64,000 nucleotides of DNA from JAXMDC01 sp046349035. GTDB taxonomy: Bacteria; Pseudomonadota; Alphaproteobacteria; Rhizobiales; Kaistiaceae. Shown here one piece after another: positions 35,357 through 44,247 of the stretch; the stretch's first letter is position 1, and every line of letters begins with the position of its first letter. The DNA lies in assembly GCA_046349035.1 (NCBI GenBank), contig JAXMDC010000004.1, forward strand, positions 248,001 through 312,000, given 5' to 3'. The translations under genes and the position numbers were made by a program. Under the pieces are notes generated by a model. The model was not told the DNA's origin. It was given only the letters and a program-made list of their open reading frames with translations, and made no database searches.

Positions 35357-37030
35357 ATGCGACTCGGGTTGATCGGCCTTTGCGCCGCCGCGGCGCTGAC
35401 CGCGTCCCAGGTTGAGAGCAACGCGCTGTGGCTCAATCCGCTGGCCACGTCGGAACTGAACATCCAGCTGCAGACGGAAGCTCTGGCAGGCGACTGGTAT
35501 GACCCTGTCGCGGCGACTATTCGCGACCGCATGTCGCGCCGCCCGAAAGCCGCCGACGCCAGGGTCGAGAAAGACCGCCAGGCAATTGCCGATGCGTACG
35601 CGTCCCGGGGTTTCGCGCCGTTTTGGATTGCCGACGGCCGCCTCAGTCGCGGTGCCCAAGCGGTGATCGATCGACTCGCCCGGGCCGATTCTGATGGCCT
35701 CGACCCTCGCGCATTCTCCGCCCCGGCGCCCGACATCGGGACGATCGCCGCCGGCCGGCCCGAAGCCTTGGCCGATGCCGATTTCCAGCTGAGCCAAGCG
35801 GTCGTGGCATATGCGCGTGTGGCGTCAATCGGCCGAATCGACCCTCAGACGATCAGCCCTAATATCGGTTACTCGCTCCAGCCGCCCGAGCCTGGACAAT
35901 CCCTTCTCGCTGTGGCCAACGCGACCGATCCGGCCGCCGCGCTTGCTTCGTTCAATCCCCCTCACCCGGGCTTCGAGCGCCTCCGCGCCGAACTCGCCCG
36001 CGTCCGCGCCGCCGGCCCCGTTGTGCGGCCCGCAGCGGTGGCAAGCGGCAAGACCGTAAAGCCGGGCCAATCCGACGAGCGAATACCCGCGTTGCGCGTC
36101 CGCCTCGGCGTGACGGTGGAAACCGACAAGCCATTGGTGCTGGACGAGAGCACGGCGGGGGCGCTCAAGGCGTTTCAACAGGCTCGCGGCTTATCCCCCG
36201 ATGGTACGCTGGGCCCCGGTACCGTAGCCGCCTTAAATGCCGCCGCGGCCGACCCGACAGCTGAGATCGTGGCCAATCTCGAACGCTGGCGCTGGCTGCC
36301 GCGGGATCTTGGGCGCTTCAACGTTCAGGTTAACATCCCGGAGTTCTCGCTCTCGGTCTATCGCGACGGCGCGGTCACCCATACTACCCGCGTCATCGTC
36401 GGGCAGACCGACAAGCAAACGCCCGTTTTCTCCGACGAGATCGAGCACATTATCGTCAATCCCTCGTGGAACGTCCCGGAATCGATAGCCGTCAAGGAGA
36501 TGATGCCGGCTATCCAGGCCAATCCGGGCGCCTTCTTCGCGCGCAACAATTACGTTGTGACCGCCACGGTGAACGGCCGGTCGCAGGTAATCGATCCTTC
36601 GCGAGTGGATTGGCGAACCATCAACCCGCGGACGGTTCATTTCCGCCAGCCTCCGGGCGCCAACAACGCTCTCGGCAACATCAAGTTCATGTTCCCCAAC
36701 CAGTACGCCGTTTATTTGCATGACACGCCTTCAAGGACCCTTTTTGGCCAGGATTTCCGGGCCCTGAGCCATGGCTGCGTCCGCGTGAACGACCCTTTTG
36801 CCTTCGCCCAGGCATTGCTCGTGGACGATCCGCAGTGGGATGCCGCCAAGATCAAGAAGATGGTCGGCGGCGGCGAGCGCCAGTTGAACCTCGCCCAGCC
36901 GGTCCCCGTGCATCTGATGTATTTTACAACCTGGGTTGACGAGAACGGCGCTCGGCAGTCTCGCAATGACATCTACGGTATCTCTGCGGCCGTACAAAAA
37001 GCCCTTGGATTAACCGGCCCCGGAGCCTGA
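35357..37030 (+). CDS. L,D-transpeptidase, YcbB/LdtD-like
   Basis: A periplasmic 557-residue enzyme that makes 3-3 peptidoglycan cross-links. The signal peptide is MRLGLIGLCAAAALTASQVESNA. A scaffold domain (DRLARADSDGLDPRAF and nearby) and a peptidoglycan-binding domain (LDESTAGALKAFQQARGLSPDGTLGPGTVAALN) follow. The catalytic YkuD domain is FNVQVNIPEFSLSVYRDGAVTHTTRVIVGQTDKQTPVFSDEI through to HGCVRVNDPFAFAQALL, with the nucleophile at Cys474. A GTG at 35285 is possible, but the ATG at 35357 gives a proper signal peptide. The next gene is YcbK-like, so the pair repeats the ycbB-ycbK order of E. coli. Confidence 0.94.
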   Translation: MRLGLIGLCAAAALTASQVESNALWLNPLATSELNIQLQTEALAGDWYDPVAATIRDRMSRRPKAADARVEKDRQAIADAYASRGFAPFWIADGRLSRGAQAVIDRLARADSDGLDPRAFSAPAPDIGTIAAGRPEALADADFQLSQAVVAYARVASIGRIDPQTISPNIGYSLQPPEPGQSLLAVANATDPAAALASFNPPHPGFERLRAELARVRAAGPVVRPAAVASGKTVKPGQSDERIPALRVRLGVTVETDKPLVLDESTAGALKAFQQARGLSPDGTLGPGTVAALNAAAADPTAEIVANLERWRWLPRDLGRFNVQVNIPEFSLSVYRDGAVTHTTRVIVGQTDKQTPVFSDEIEHIIVNPSWNVPESIAVKEMMPAIQANPGAFFARNNYVVTATVNGRSQVIDPSRVDWRTINPRTVHFRQPPGANNALGNIKFMFPNQYAVYLHDTPSRTLFGQDFRALSHGCVRVNDPFAFAQALLVDDPQWDAAKIKKMVGGGERQLNLAQPVPVHLMYFTTWVDENGARQSRNDIYGISAAVQKALGLTGPGA

Positions 37031-37149
37031 TCCGCGGGAGCCTCGTTGCGACGCCTCGCTAGCGCCTCAATTGCTTGCAAATTTCTCGTAAATCGTGACA
37101 GTTGTTAGCAAATCTGCGATAGGCGAAGATTAACCTAAACAGTTCGATA

Positions 37150-38586
37150 GTGCGCCGCGGGGGGACTTGCGGCAGGAAAGCGGGGACGGCGCGGTTGGAC
37201 GACTCGGGGCGAATTGGGCGGCAGCAACGCGGGGGACGTGCCACGCAGCGTTTGCGCAAATTGAGCGCGGCGCTATTGGCGGCTGCAGCCATCAACTTCA
37301 TCGCTTTCAGCCCGAGTGAAGCCGATAACGACACCCGAACCCTTCGCCTGTTCAACATTCACACCAACGAACACGCGGCCGTCACCTTCAAACAAAACGG
37401 ACAATACGTTCCCGGAGCGCTGCAGGAACTCAACCGCTTCCTCCGCGATTGGCGCGCGGAGAAAGAGATCGAGATGGACCCGCACCTCTTCGATCTGATT
37501 TGGCAGGTCCACCAGGCGAGTGGGGCCCAAAAGGAAGTATTTGTAGTGTGCGGTTACCGCACGCCGTCCACCAATTCTTTCCTGCGCAGCCGCTCCAGTG
37601 GCGTCGCCGAAAATAGCCAGCATATGCGTGGCAACGCCCTTGATTTCTTCATTCCCGACGTCCCACTGGCGAAACTGCGCGAAATCGGACTCCGCATGCA
37701 GGTTGGCGGCGTGGGCTTCTACCCTGAATCGGGCTCCCCGTTCGTGCATCTCGACACGGGGTCGGTGAGGATGTGGCCCCGCATGAGCCACGACCAACTG
37801 GCGGGCGTGTTCCCCGACGGGAAGACCCTCTACATCCCAGCGGACGGCAAACCGCTCGCCGGATACAACTTGGCGCTCGCCGAATACAAAACCACCGGCA
37901 TCGTCCATTCGGTGGCCAGCCTCGGCGGTCCTCGCGCGACGGGCACTCAACTCGCAGCGACAACCGCCGACGGCTCGCGAAGTGGCGCACCGGCGCGCTT
38001 GGCCCTTGCCGCAGACGACAAGTCCAGCGCGGCACCGATGCCCCGCCCTGCCCCCGAGCGCCGCGACCGGGCGCCGGCCGCACGAACCGGATCGTTGGTC
38101 GCCGATGCGGTAAGCCGCGCTCCAACTTCGCCGACGGGCCCTGCGGTGCTTGCCTTTGCCGCCGACGAACGGCGCCCTGACCCACTCGAAATCGTCACCG
38201 GAGGTACGCAACGGTCCGTCCGGGCTCCGGCCGGCAACCCCGGCGCGGATGGGCTCCTTGCAGCCGCTTCGCCGGTAGCCGGCGTTGCGTGGCAGGGCAC
38301 CGTGGTCGGCCGGGATATGCTTGCGGCGCTGAGCTTCCCTGGCGGAGCGAATTGGACGTTCTGGAGCACCACAGGCTCCACGCGCCAAGCCGCTTTCGCC
38401 GAGATGACGCTGCCGGACCTTCGGCTGGCTACTCCCCTGAACGACCGGCCGCAGCGGACCTATGTGGCACGTTTCGCCGCTTCTAGCGGCGGCGACCTGC
38501 GCACCGATCGATTCGATTTCGCCAGTCCGATCCCTCTTGAGATCGCCGACTTCGGGCCGCGCCCCACGACTCTGGCCTCACGCTAG
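37150..38586 (+). CDS. YcbK-like M15-family (DUF882) peptidoglycan-related protein
   Basis: A 478-residue exported protein starting at a GTG, with a hydrophobic segment KLSAALLAAAAINFIAFSPSEA. Residues about 60-230 form a DUF882/M15A domain: TRTLRLFNIHTNEHAAVTF, PHLFDLIWQVHQASGAQKEVFVVCGYRTPSTNSFLRSRSSGVAENSQHMRGNALDFFIPDVPL and FVHLDTGSVRMW. The zinc ligands would be the His of SQHMRGNALDFF, the Asp of that same motif and the His of FVHLDTG. A long Ala/Pro-rich C-terminal region of about 250 residues follows and is of unknown function. It lies 119 bases after the L,D-transpeptidase gene. Confidence 0.88.
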   Translation: MRRGGTCGRKAGTARLDDSGRIGRQQRGGRATQRLRKLSAALLAAAAINFIAFSPSEADNDTRTLRLFNIHTNEHAAVTFKQNGQYVPGALQELNRFLRDWRAEKEIEMDPHLFDLIWQVHQASGAQKEVFVVCGYRTPSTNSFLRSRSSGVAENSQHMRGNALDFFIPDVPLAKLREIGLRMQVGGVGFYPESGSPFVHLDTGSVRMWPRMSHDQLAGVFPDGKTLYIPADGKPLAGYNLALAEYKTTGIVHSVASLGGPRATGTQLAATTADGSRSGAPARLALAADDKSSAAPMPRPAPERRDRAPAARTGSLVADAVSRAPTSPTGPAVLAFAADERRPDPLEIVTGGTQRSVRAPAGNPGADGLLAAASPVAGVAWQGTVVGRDMLAALSFPGGANWTFWSTTGSTRQAAFAEMTLPDLRLATPLNDRPQRTYVARFAASSGGDLRTDRFDFASPIPLEIADFGPRPTTLASR

Positions 38587-38602
38587 GCGGCCCCATCCCG
38601 CA

Positions 38603-38887
38603 CTAGCTCGGTACGGCCATCCCCAGCGCATTGAGGTACAGGTCCAGGAGAGCTTCCTGTTCGACGCGCTCAGCCGAATCCTGCTTGCGCAGCCGAATCA
38701 CCTGCCGAAGCGTCTTGGTATCGAAGCCGTTGCCCTTGGCCTCTGCATAGACATCGCGGATGTCGTCGGAGAGGGCCTTCTTCTCCTCCTCAAGGCGCTC
38801 GATCCGCTCAACGATACTCTTCAGTTGGGCGCCTGCGATGCCAACCGAGTTCGAGTTTCCACGCTTTGCCGTCGCCCCGTCCGCCAT
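38603..38887 (-). CDS. gapR: GapR nucleoid protein (DUF2312)
   Basis: GapR is a nucleoid-associated protein that binds overtwisted DNA ahead of replication and transcription and is important for chromosome replication in Caulobacter. The 94-residue protein reads VGIAGAQLKSIVERIERLEEEKKALSDDIRDVYAEAKGNGFDTKTLRQVIRLRKQDSAERVEQEALLDLYLNALGM. It matches the DUF2312/UPF0335 family end to end. The ATG at 38887 (MADGATAKRG) is the natural start; the upstream extension lacks homology. gapR, DUF1244 and the amidohydrolase are on the same strand, a cluster conserved in many alphaproteobacteria. Confidence 0.95.
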   Translation of the reverse strand: MADGATAKRGNSNSVGIAGAQLKSIVERIERLEEEKKALSDDIRDVYAEAKGNGFDTKTLRQVIRLRKQDSAERVEQEALLDLYLNALGMAVPS

Positions 38888-39001
38888 CACTGCTACTCCA
38901 CATTCAAAGCCCCGCAATGCCGCAGGCCGAAGGCGGGCGCAACGCCGTCGCTTGCGCTGTTCACAGGAGTCACAATCCCTCCAAACTACGCCTGGACGGC
39001 C

Positions 39002-39298
39002 CTAGTGTTGCGGACGGTTCTTGGCAAAGGCGGCGAGCGCGTCGGCCGTCGTTGGCTTCTGGTTCTTTGCCTGCCATTCCTCGTACGGCATTCCGTAGAT
39101 CAGTTCACGTGCCGCAGCCTTCGAAATGTCCTGGCCGCCCTCCCGAGCGGCGTCCTGAAACCAATTCGCCAGGCAATTTCGGCAAAATCCGGCGAAGTTC
39201 ATCAGGTCGATGTTCTGCACATCCGAACGATGCCGCAAATGATCGACCAGACGACGGAAGGCGGCGGCCTCGAAAGCCTCTCGATCTTTCTTATCCAT
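39002..39298 (-). CDS. DUF1244 protein
   Basis: A 98-residue protein, MDKKDREAFEAAAFRRLVDHLRHRSDVQNIDLMNFAGFCRNCLANWFQDAAREGGQDISKAAARELIYGMPYEEWQAKNQKP by segment. The pair of cysteines in GFCRNCLANW is a family hallmark. DUF1244 has no assigned function. It lies between gapR and the formylglutamate amidohydrolase gene on the same strand. Confidence 0.92.
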   Translation of the reverse strand: MDKKDREAFEAAAFRRLVDHLRHRSDVQNIDLMNFAGFCRNCLANWFQDAAREGGQDISKAAARELIYGMPYEEWQAKNQKPTTADALAAFAKNRPQH

Positions 39299-39344
39299 GA
39301 GACGATTCCCTCGGGATGATTGTCGGTTCGTCGTTCGGACCAGT

Positions 39345-40076
39345 CTATAGGATTTGCTTCAACACGCGCGCCAGCCTGTCGACCCAGTCGCCTACGCCGC
39401 CCTCGTCGCCGAGCAGATCCTGGCGCACTTCCAGACCAGCCGATGCGAGCCCACGGCCCGCGCCGTGACGACGCAGGGTGTCGTTCTTGAGCGCACCGGA
39501 ATACGGTTCGTTGTCGCCGACTACGACGTCGCCCGCCGCCCGAAGGCCCAGGAGCAGAGGTTCGGCGAGGCGACGGTCGGAAGCCGACATCACTCCGGCA
39601 TGCCAAGGTCGGGGGATCCCACGCCAGACCGGAGTGAAACTGTGAACCGACAGCAACGCCGGAGAAGCGCCGTCACGTTTGGCTGCGTCCAGCAAGCGCG
39701 ACACCGCGTTGTGGTAGGGCTCGTGATAGCGACGGATTCGCTGCTCCCTTTCGGCAGCATCGATAAGAGCGTTCCCCGGCACAACCGAGCCATCCGAAAG
39801 CCGCATGATCAGGGTCGGATCGTCGCTCCCACGGTTGAGATCAATCAGCAGACGCGAGTACCACGAGAGGATCGCCGGCACCCCAAGTCGAGCTGCCAAG
39901 CCGCGCGTGAGGGCTGCCGCGCCGATGTCGTAAGCAATGTGGCGCTGCATGTCTGCCGCACCCAATCCCAGCGTGCCATAGCTGGATGGCAGAACATTGG
40001 AAGCGTGGTCACAAAGAAGCAGAAGCCGATGTGGCAAGGCGTCGTTGACGACATCAAACGGTCTTTGGGCCGTCAT
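39345..40076 (-). CDS. N-formylglutamate amidohydrolase family protein 1
   Basis: A 243-residue protein of the HutG2/N-formylglutamate amidohydrolase family, which hydrolyses N-formyl-glutamate or related N-acyl amino acids. It has LLLLCDHASNVLPSSYGTLGL, YDIGAAALTRGLAARLGVPAILSWYSRLLIDLNRGSDDPTLIMRLSDG and LSVHSFTPVWRGIPRPWHAGV, which carry the zinc-binding His and Asp/Glu. The ATG at 40076 is chosen; 40088 is an alternative. No other histidine-utilisation gene is in the window. A paralogue lies at 49.8 kb. Confidence 0.88.
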   Translation of the reverse strand: MTAQRPFDVVNDALPHRLLLLCDHASNVLPSSYGTLGLGAADMQRHIAYDIGAAALTRGLAARLGVPAILSWYSRLLIDLNRGSDDPTLIMRLSDGSVVPGNALIDAAEREQRIRRYHEPYHNAVSRLLDAAKRDGASPALLSVHSFTPVWRGIPRPWHAGVMSASDRRLAEPLLLGLRAAGDVVVGDNEPYSGALKNDTLRRHGAGRGLASAGLEVRQDLLGDEGGVGDWVDRLARVLKQIL

Positions 40077-40205
40077 CGAAGCATCCATCCGCAGGCGGTG
40101 AAAATAGCCGGCGCCAAGGCTACTTGCCACTCTGGGTCCAAGGCACCATTCTGCGGACGCGCCCTCCTTCCGGAGCACCCGCGCAATCGCAACCTACCGT
40201 TCGGA

Positions 40206-40667
40206 ATGAGATCCCGCCCCGTGTATGCCAAGGCCGGCCCACTCAGCGCGACGGCCGCGCTGTTAGCACTGTTCAGCATCGTCGGCGCGGAGCCGGCGCG
40301 TGCCGATCTGAGGTTGTGCAACCAGACAGGGAGCCGCGTCGGTGTGGCTATCGGCTACAAGGACCAGCAGACCTGGACCACCGAAGGCTGGTGGAACATA
40401 GCCGGCAATGCATGTGAAACGATCCTGGCAGGTCCGCTTCAGTCACGCTTCTACTATGTCTATGCCGTGGACTACGATCAGGGCGGCGAATGGGGCGGGC
40501 GCGCGGTCATGTGCACCCGGGATAAGATGTTCACCATCCGGGGTATTGAGGATTGCGTCGCGCGCGGTTTCGTCCGAACGGGTTTCTTCGAAATTGACAC
40601 CGGCGAGCAGAAGAACTGGACGATCCAGTTGACCGCGACAGGGCAACAGGGCGTACCCGCTCGATGA
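40206..40667 (+). CDS. DUF1036 secreted protein
   Basis: A 153-residue protein with a signal peptide (about residues 1-35, ending GAEPARA) and a DUF1036 domain, ADLRLCNQTGSRVGVAIGYKDQQTWTTEGWWNIAGNACETIL, then YYVYAVDYDQGGEWGG. Four conserved cysteines suggest disulfides outside the cytoplasm. The open frame extends far upstream only as a shadow of the amidohydrolase. Its stop overlaps the start of pyk by four bases (ATGA), so it is coupled to pyk. The function is not known. Confidence 0.9.
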   Translation: MRSRPVYAKAGPLSATAALLALFSIVGAEPARADLRLCNQTGSRVGVAIGYKDQQTWTTEGWWNIAGNACETILAGPLQSRFYYVYAVDYDQGGEWGGRAVMCTRDKMFTIRGIEDCVARGFVRTGFFEIDTGEQKNWTIQLTATGQQGVPAR

Positions 40668-42082
40668 GACGCCGTCGCAAGGTTAAGATTGTCGCGACCC
40701 TCGGTCCGGCATCGTCCGATCAAACCCGCATCGCCGAGTTGTTCGCGGCTGGTGCCGACGTCTTTCGCATCAACATGAGCCACACCTCTCCGGAGGCGAT
40801 GCTGGAACTGGTGCGGCGCATCCGAGCGGTTGAGGCCAACGCCGGGCGCCCGATCGCCATTCTCGCTGACCTGCAGGGGCCGAAATTCCGGATCGGGCAA
40901 TTCGCGCAGCGGTCGATCCCGTTGACGCCGGGTCAACGCCTTCGGTTCGACCTCGACCCCACTCCCGGCGATGCCACCCGAGTGCAGCTCCCTCACCCTG
41001 AGATCTTTGCCGTGCTTAAAGCCGGGCATCGCATCCTCCTCGACGACGGCAAAGTGCGGCTGCGGGTGACCGCCGCCGACAGCCGCAGCGCCGAGGCAAC
41101 GGTGGAAGCTGGAACGCAGCTCTCCGATCGCAAGGGGGTAAGCGCCCCCGATGCAACACTTTCGGTCAGCGCCCTCACACCCAAGGACCGCACCGATCTC
41201 GATGCCGCTCTGGCCGCCGGCGTCGATTGGATCGCACTTTCCTTCATCCAACGCCCCGAGGACGTCATTGAGGTTCGCAAGATTGCCAAGGGCAATGCCG
41301 GCGTCATGGCGAAGATCGAGAAGCCTCAGGCTTTGGCACGCCTTGCCGAGCTCATCGAACTCTCCGACGCATTGATGGTCGCACGCGGCGATCTCGGGGT
41401 CGAATTGCCCCTCGAACAGGTGCCAGGAATCCAAAAGCGCATCACGCGTGCCGCTCGGCGGGCCGGCAAGCCGGTTGTTGTCGCCACTCAGATGCTGGAA
41501 TCGATGATCAGTGCCCCGGTTCCAACTCGCGCCGAAGTCTCGGACGTCGCGACTGCGGTTTTCGAGGGTGCCGACGCCGTGATGCTGTCCGCCGAATCCG
41601 CATCCGGCGCCTTCCCAATTGAAGCCGTCGCAACCATGGATCGCATTGCCGAAGAGGTTGAGCGCGACCCGAATTACCGCAATATCGTCCATTCCCAGCG
41701 CACTGAGCCCGAAGCTACTGGCGCCGATGCGATTTCCGCCGCCGCCCGGCAGATAGCCGAGACGATCAACCTGGCGGCAATCTGCTGTTTCACTGCGTCC
41801 GGGGCGACCGGGTTGCGCGCCGCCCGCGAGCGACCGCTCGTGCCCATCGTTGCTTTGTCGCCTATTGAGGCGACCGCGCGGCGGCTATCGCTGGTCTGGG
41901 GACTGCACTGCGTTTTCGGACCGGAGCCCAACAGTCTGGAGGAGATGGTCCAACGCGCATGCCAAGTGGCACTGGCGGAGAAATTCGCCCAAGCCGGCCA
42001 GCGCATCATCGTTACCGCAGGCGTACCTCTCGGCACGTCGGGGGCCACAAACATGCTTCGTATTGCGACTGTCGACGCCTAG
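40664..42082 (+). CDS. pyk: Pyruvate kinase
   Basis: Pyruvate kinase transfers phosphate from phosphoenolpyruvate to ADP. It has the standard start KVKIVATLGPASSDQTRIAELFAAGADVFRINMSHTS, followed by ILADLQGPKFRIG, the motif VMAKIEKPQALARLAELIELSDALMVARGDLGVELPLEQVPGIQKRI with the Mg/K-binding residues, and VVATQMLESMI. The 472-residue length is normal. DUF1036 overlaps its start codon. The glycolytic gap-pgk pair lies 27 kb away. Confidence 0.98.
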   Translation: MRRRRKVKIVATLGPASSDQTRIAELFAAGADVFRINMSHTSPEAMLELVRRIRAVEANAGRPIAILADLQGPKFRIGQFAQRSIPLTPGQRLRFDLDPTPGDATRVQLPHPEIFAVLKAGHRILLDDGKVRLRVTAADSRSAEATVEAGTQLSDRKGVSAPDATLSVSALTPKDRTDLDAALAAGVDWIALSFIQRPEDVIEVRKIAKGNAGVMAKIEKPQALARLAELIELSDALMVARGDLGVELPLEQVPGIQKRITRAARRAGKPVVVATQMLESMISAPVPTRAEVSDVATAVFEGADAVMLSAESASGAFPIEAVATMDRIAEEVERDPNYRNIVHSQRTEPEATGADAISAAARQIAETINLAAICCFTASGATGLRAARERPLVPIVALSPIEATARRLSLVWGLHCVFGPEPNSLEEMVQRACQVALAEKFAQAGQRIIVTAGVPLGTSGATNMLRIATVDA

Positions 42083-42103
42083 CCGGCTCGCAGCTGGCCC
42101 ATA

Positions 42104-42733
42104 TCAGATGTCCTGGCCGGCTGTTTCCTTCAGCAGCTCGTCCAACTGCTTCTTGGCGCTCTCCAGGCGCGGATCGATCTCAAGCACCTTGCGGAAGACA
42201 GCAATGGCCGCCTTCTTCTGCTCGAATTCATTCAGAATGACGGCCAAGCCCATCATCGCCGAGAAGTTTCGCGGTTCCAGCGCCAACGCCCGGCGCAGGT
42301 CGCCCAATGCTCCGGAATAGTCGTCTAAAGTGAAGTACACGGTCGCGCGTCTTGCCCACCCCTCGGCGTAGTCCGGCTTCAGAATCGTCACCTGATTGAG
42401 GAGGTCGACGGCCAGGACATAGTCCTTCTCGTTGGTCGCCTGGACCGCACGCGCCATCAGGAGATCGATCGTTTCGCTACCCGACTTCAGCCAGATACGC
42501 TGAATGCGCTGCTCAAGGTCGCGCGCCTTCTCGACGCTGTCGGCGGCTTTCAGCTGCGCGAACAGATCGTCGAGAGTCTGTGCGTTGGTCCGTGGGATCT
42601 GAGGTGCCGCAGGCTCGGCCTGGGCGGGAGGGCTGCTCCGCGGCGGCTCCCCGCGCGGCGCCTGCGCCAGTGCCGCAAACGGCCACGCAAGGGCAATGGC
42701 GGCGGCGACAAAACGAGTCGAGTTGAGCACCAT
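42104..42733 (-). CDS. Exported TPR protein
   Basis: A 209-residue protein with a signal peptide (MVLNSTRFVAAAIALAWPFAALAQA) and TPR repeats in the C-terminal half: VLAVDLLNQVTILKPDYAEGWARRATVYFTLDDYSGALGDLRRALALEPRNFSAMMGLAVILNEFEQKKAAIAVFRKVLEIDPR by segment. The start at 42733 is chosen over a GTG-like extension. It is probably periplasmic. It lies next to rpmJ on the minus strand and faces pyk with a 21-base gap between stops. The partner is unknown. Confidence 0.83.
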   Translation of the reverse strand: MVLNSTRFVAAAIALAWPFAALAQAPRGEPPRSSPPAQAEPAAPQIPRTNAQTLDDLFAQLKAADSVEKARDLEQRIQRIWLKSGSETIDLLMARAVQATNEKDYVLAVDLLNQVTILKPDYAEGWARRATVYFTLDDYSGALGDLRRALALEPRNFSAMMGLAVILNEFEQKKAAIAVFRKVLEIDPRLESAKKQLDELLKETAGQDI

Positions 42734-42776
42734 GGCGGGCAGCGTATCGCCGGCCCGACGCGACGTCAAAGTCGAG

Positions 42777-42902
42777 CTAACCCTGGCGGACCTTGTAGCG
42801 CGGATTAGTCTTGTTGATGATGAAGGAGCGACCGCGCCGCCGCACCAGCCGATTTGCTTGATGGCGATTACGCAGCGATTTCAATGAATTTCTGATCTTC
42901 AT
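42777..42902 (-). CDS. rpmJ: 50S ribosomal protein L36 (zinc-independent type)
   Basis: A 41-residue L36, MKIRNSLKSLRNRHQANRLVRRRGRSFIINKTNPRYKVRQG by segment, with the ATG at 42902 and the TAG stop at 42777-42779. It is the short, cysteine-free form (YkgO-like) that does not bind zinc. It is easily missed because of its size. Transcribed on the minus strand, upstream of the TPR gene, with which it may share a promoter. Confidence 0.95.
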   Translation of the reverse strand: MKIRNSLKSLRNRHQANRLVRRRGRSFIINKTNPRYKVRQG

Positions 42903-43085
42903 GACAACTGGTCCGTTATGGGCGCAGGCGGCGCCGAATTTGCGGCGGACCATAGTTTCGCCGGTTCCATTCTGTCAACGGCGACCGTTCTGGCGCCTTG
43001 GCAACCCGCGGACGCGGTGCGATAGAGGTCGCGAGCGACGGCCAGCATGCGTTCTGTGGGCCGGCAGCCACTTCGAGGATGCTTC

Positions 43086-43760
43086 ATGAACGACACGATG
43101 ACATTCGCCGCTCAGATTCTGCAGATCGTTTGGATCAACCTTCTGCTGTCTGGCGACAACGCCGTTGTCATCGCCCTCGCCTGCCGCAACCTTGAGGGAC
43201 GGCAGAAAACGCTCGGCATCGCCCTTGGCGCCGCCCTGGCTGTTGTTATCCGAGTGGTCTTCACTCTGATAATCGCCACCATCCTGCGCATCCCCTACGT
43301 CAAGCTCCTGGGCGGTTTGGCCCTCTTTTGGATCGCAGTGAAGCTGGTTGTTCCGAGCCACGAAAGCGAGGACTCCAAAGTTACGAGTTCAACTTCGCTT
43401 TGGGCCGCCGTCGGCACTGTTGCCATCGCCGACGTCGTCATGAGCCTCGACAACGTGCTCGCCATTGCCGCGGCCGCTCATGGCGACACGATGCTCATTA
43501 TTATCGGTCTGGCCATGTCCGTCCCGCTCGTAATCGGCGGCAGCTCTATCGTGATGTTCGCCATCACAAAGCTACCGATCCTTGTGTGGGCAGGCGCAGC
43601 GCTTCTCGGGTGGATCGCCGCCGACATGCTCTTTTCCGATCCGCTCTTCGAGCCGCTTAGTCACATCAAGGGCCTGGAGTACGCCGCCGCTGCCCTCGGC
43701 GCCATCCTCGTCGTCGCCACCGGCTGGCTGATCGGGCGCCGGCGGCATGCCACAGGTTGA
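43086..43760 (+). CDS. TerC-family membrane protein
   Basis: A 224-residue integral membrane protein of the TerC family (YjbE-like). Conserved acidic residues lie in membrane-adjacent repeats: NLLLSGDNAVVIALACRNLEGRQK near the N-terminus and DVVMSLDNVLAIAAAAHGD in the middle. Six or seven helices are visible. TerC-like proteins are linked to metal-ion (often Mn) export or metalation of secreted proteins. The ATG at 43086 has a GAGGATG ribosome site. The extension upstream is not needed. It converges on the small gene below, with 15 bases between stops. Confidence 0.9.
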   Translation: MNDTMTFAAQILQIVWINLLLSGDNAVVIALACRNLEGRQKTLGIALGAALAVVIRVVFTLIIATILRIPYVKLLGGLALFWIAVKLVVPSHESEDSKVTSSTSLWAAVGTVAIADVVMSLDNVLAIAAAAHGDTMLIIIGLAMSVPLVIGGSSIVMFAITKLPILVWAGAALLGWIAADMLFSDPLFEPLSHIKGLEYAAAALGAILVVATGWLIGRRRHATG

Positions 43761-43775
43761 TCGACCGCCCTCCGC

Positions 43776-44138
43776 TCAAGGTCTCGCAGCGGCGGCAGCC
43801 ATCAGCTCGGCCTCTGCCCGGGCTACGTAGGAACTCCCTCCGCGGATCGCCCTTGCGGGCAGGACAGGTGCACCGTTGTGCGCCGCTCTCCGAGCCGCGA
43901 CCTGCTCGCCATCCAGGCGCGACCAGACCATCCCCGGCTTCGCCAGCGCGGATTCGAGCTTTATCTCCGCCAGAGCTTCGAGTGGCTTCACCGCCGCGGT
44001 CGGAGCGCTTGCCTTGGTCAGTCCTGCCGGAACAACCGAGCCCGCGGTCGCCAACCCGATTGTGGCAACGACCCCGATCCAGAATCCGGCAAACGCCCCC
44101 CTCCTGGCACCATGGCGCTGTCTGATTGCCTCCTTCAT
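43776..44138 (-). CDS. Small membrane-anchored protein, unknown; under TGAACnnnGTTCA sites
   Basis: A 120-residue protein with an N-terminal basic segment, one hydrophobic helix (GAFAGFWIGVVATIGLATAGSVV) and an Ala-rich soluble remainder including ALAEIKLESALAKPGMVWSRLDGEQVAARRAAH. It is not recognised. The start at 44138 follows AGAGGA. ATGs farther upstream would put two operator copies inside the coding region. Two palindromes TGAACnnnGTTCA lie in its upstream region, with a -10-like TGATAT next to the first one. These sites tie it to the TetR gene at 47.9 kb. Confidence 0.65.
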   Translation of the reverse strand: MKEAIRQRHGARRGAFAGFWIGVVATIGLATAGSVVPAGLTKASAPTAAVKPLEALAEIKLESALAKPGMVWSRLDGEQVAARRAAHNGAPVLPARAIRGGSSYVARAEAELMAAAAARP

Positions 44139-44169
44139 CTTCCTCTCCCACATGTCGACATTCCATTCG

Positions 44170-44182
44170 TGAACATAGTTCA
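44170..44182. promoter_or_regulatory. Operator copy 1, TGAACATAGTTCA
   Basis: Perfect 13-bp palindrome TGAAC-ATA-GTTCA, upstream of the small membrane-protein gene. On the minus strand a -10-like TGATAT overlaps the first base of the palindrome, so a bound repressor would block transcription. Another copy lies 24 bases away (center to center). Confidence 0.8.
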
Positions 44183-44193
44183 TATCACGGTCG

Positions 44194-44206
44194 TGAACAA
44201 CGTTCA
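44194..44206. promoter_or_regulatory. Operator copy 2, TGAACAACGTTCA
   Basis: Perfect 13-bp palindrome TGAAC-AAC-GTTCA, center 24 bases from copy 1, a near-integral number of helical turns (about 2.3), upstream of the same promoter on the minus strand. The pair may bind two dimers. Confidence 0.78.
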
Positions 44207-44247
44207 AGAGAGAGGGTTCGGCTGAGACGGGATACCTCGAGCGGCTG

